Below the pieces are notes generated by a model. The model saw nothing but the letters and a program-made list of their open reading frames with translations. It was not told the DNA's origin and made no database searches. This document shows positions 50,682-52,388 of a DNA stretch of 52,388 nt, piece by piece; the stretch's first letter is position 1; each line of letters starts with the position of its first letter. The position numbers and the translations under genes were made by a program. The DNA is from Seminavis robusta (lineage: Eukaryota; Bacillariophyta; Bacillariophyceae; Naviculales; Naviculaceae). The stretch lies in the NCBI GenBank assembly GCA_903772945.1, contig CAICTM010000698.1:1-52388 (forward strand). The letters run 5' to 3'.

Positions 50682-51347
50682 CTACATTGTTGCTCTTGTG
50701 TGCAACGCAAGATGGGCAAGATCTTCAACTCGAGCCGTGCCAGACGAATAGTACCTGGTACATGGCGACAACTGACGGAAAGTAAAGCGACAAGCTGCTT
50801 TTCCACGTGCCAATGAACTGGTACACTGTACCGGTATGTATAGATGGTATGCATACCGGTAGATGTAAGGCGGGGTTAGGTGATGAATGTTGTTGTGGCC
50901 GAGCCTGTCCCCCAAGCAAGAACTGCCGGAATCGACAATAGAAAGAAGGAAGCAAATGCATCGACACGACAGCAAGCAGCAAGGAGCTACCGACTACAAG
51001 AGTTGCAACGACTGTGTAAAGTTCAACGGGACCTAATTTAGTTAGATAATGTGTAAATGGCTTGAAGTAAGTTCTCCGCGCTGGGGTTGTACAACATGGA
51101 CATAGAAAGCGAACGCGTCAGACCGATAGTTGGAAATGGGATCGTCGACTGTTCTTGGTGGTGTGTATTGTTGTTTGTTTGTATCGCAACGGAAAGTCTA
51201 TTCGTCATCAAACTTCCTCTTTCCTTTCCTCCTCTCTTGGCTCCTCTCCTTTTTGCTCTGTTGTGTCAAGTATTGGTGGCTGGTCGCGCAATCTAAATCG
51301 TTTTCGTCTATCCAGCAAGCCATGTTGTGGCAAAGGGAGTAAAGAAG
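50682..51347. other. Convergent spacer, nothing recognised
   Basis: About 665 bases, with TGTACCGGTATG and GCATACCGGTA strings at 50826-50860. No supportable gene. Confidence 0.4.
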
Positions 51348-52212
51348 TTAGATGCATCCACACAGCAATCCGGTGGTTTCCTCCACTGGTTCTTCAATGG
51401 ACATCTTGCTATCAGTTCGCTCGCTTCCTTCGCGAGAGTTTGCATGTTGAGGGTTCTTTTCGGGGGCTTCACCCTCAGCTTCTTCATTTCGGCCCTCGGG
51501 TTCGGCAGGTCCATCTTCCTCCTCCTTGTCATCGTCGTCATCCTCGTTTCGTGGGCTTCGTTCTTCTGCCACGGGTGTGGTGGGCTTGGCGATAGGACTC
51601 GGTTGTGGTTCCTCCTCTTCGTCGTCATCCTCGTCGTCTTGTTCCGAGTTGACAGTCTCTGGGACTACTGCGGGTTCGGTCTGTTGCTTGCTGGGTGAAG
51701 CAGGTTCGGCAGCCTCATCTTTCGGAGTTTCCTCCTCGACAGGCGCCGTGGGTGCTGTGGTTTCTTCGGGCTTGTCCTCGGGCTTGGGAGTCTCGACGGG
51801 AGTCTCGGGACGCTCTGCCACTTCGTCAATTCTCTCCGACTTTTCAAAGGGGAGCTTGAAGCCCTTCTTCCTTTCCTCGGTAGGACTCGTGATTTTTCGA
51901 GAGCTTCGTCGGAAGAAGCCGCGCTTGGAATCGTACTTGTCCTTGCTCTCGTAGGGAAGGAAGAAGCCTTTCTTCTCCTTCTTGTCTTTCTTCTTCTTCT
52001 CCTTGGGCTCCTTCGCGGGCTTGGGCTCCTTTGCAGGCTTTGTCACCTGAGTGGGTTCCTCGGCCGTTTGCTCCACAGCGTTTTTCTTGTTTCTTGAAAA
52101 GAGTCTGGTACCAAGCAAGGAAAAGAGAAAGAAAACGGACGTGTGAGAGGCATTCATTGTAGTTCGGAACGTTGATGTTGTGGACGAGGAGTCGAGTCCC
52201 CACTTACTTCAT
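51348..52212 (-). CDS. Acidic/basic low-complexity protein with a 5-base first coding exon
   Basis: Exon 1 is 52212-52208 (ATGAA) and exon 2 is 52104-51348, joined in phase 2 to give 253 residues starting MKLFSRNKKN. Without splicing the frame could start at the ATG at 52157 and give 269 residues. I prefer splicing because GTAAGT and TACCAG flank a 103-base gap of normal size. The N-terminal third is Lys-rich (KEPKEKKKKDKKEKKG) with two similar GFFLPYES/GFKLPFEK motifs. The rest is Glu/Pro/Thr/Asp-rich and likely disordered. It ends LLCGCI, where the cysteines could take a lipid. No domain recognised. Confidence 0.65.
52105..52207 (-). other. Intron (103 bases) after a 5-base coding exon
   Basis: Minus strand ATGAA then GTAAGTGGG; acceptor TTGGTACCAG before ACTCTTTTC. 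Confidence 0.7.
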
Positions 52213-52388
52213 TGTTGATTTTCGTTTTATGAGAATATGGGATACAGCAGACAAGAGACCAACTCGGAATACCTTTTGGCTTGTTGTGAGATGGAGTTTC
52301 TTCCTGTGGGATGATGGACCAAATTTGATGAACCACCAAGAATGATCAGATTGTGCGCACCCTCTTCAAACTGAGCGAAAATGAAGTG
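52213..52388. other. Window edge, nothing recognised
   Basis: Promoter and 5' UTR side of the last gene. Confidence 0.3.

Overview
This window is nuclear DNA of a eukaryotic alga, most likely a diatom and probably a pennate one; the species cannot be fixed from sequence alone. Four things point there. Genes are single or carry short canonical GT-AG introns of about 75-103 bases. Two proteins look like plastid precursors, with a signal peptide followed by an A-F motif (AKAFTF, SMAFGF). Protein families common in diatom genomes are present: helicase-associated (HA) repeat proteins, a receptor-type nucleotide cyclase, and a Cys/His domain protein of the 'IRCIHC ... GIRF' type. The mobile DNA also fits. 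Intergenic DNA is rich in self-complementary tetramers (GTAC, CTAG, CATG, CCGG), which produces many TACATGTA, GGTACCGG and CTAGCTAG strings.

Layout. 1-6.2 kb: a DUF1295 membrane protein, 3.4 kb of degenerate spacer, then a two-exon Cys/His-domain protein. 6.8-18.5 kb is a mobile-element graveyard. It holds an HSP90 C-terminal fragment next to a MITE-like element, an HA-domain gene clipped by an insertion with a 6-bp target duplication, and a decayed transposase-like gene. That gene is split by a 1.5-kb minus-strand LTR retrotransposon (perfect CAGGC target duplication, gag-like coding only). Further along come a reverse-transcriptase fragment, a multi-lesion gene of unknown function, a second dead HA copy, and an intron-containing tRNA-Met(CAT) with several partial tRNA-derived repeats nearby.

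19-28 kb is gene-dense: a secreted rhodanese, a PDZ protein, a 1087-residue secreted Cys-rich protein built from two repeats that share an intron position, and an organellar Der/EngA GTPase. At 28.5-35.4 kb a fused NADH-dehydrogenase-like/selenophosphate synthetase (SelD) gene has been split by about 4.35 kb of transposon DNA and carries a second frameshift.

38-52 kb holds a two-TM receptor cyclase, an unknown zinc-binding protein, a transglutaminase-like protein with three exons, a plastid-type HA-repeat protein, an FBXO3-like F-box protein, a secreted 2OG-Fe(II) oxygenase/methyltransferase fusion, and an acidic low-complexity protein whose first coding exon is only 5 bases.

The genes do not form one pathway. 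Recurrent themes are secretory or plastid targeting, HA-repeat proteins, and layered transposon damage that can be ordered by nesting. All family names are from pattern recognition of the translated sequence; no database search was run.
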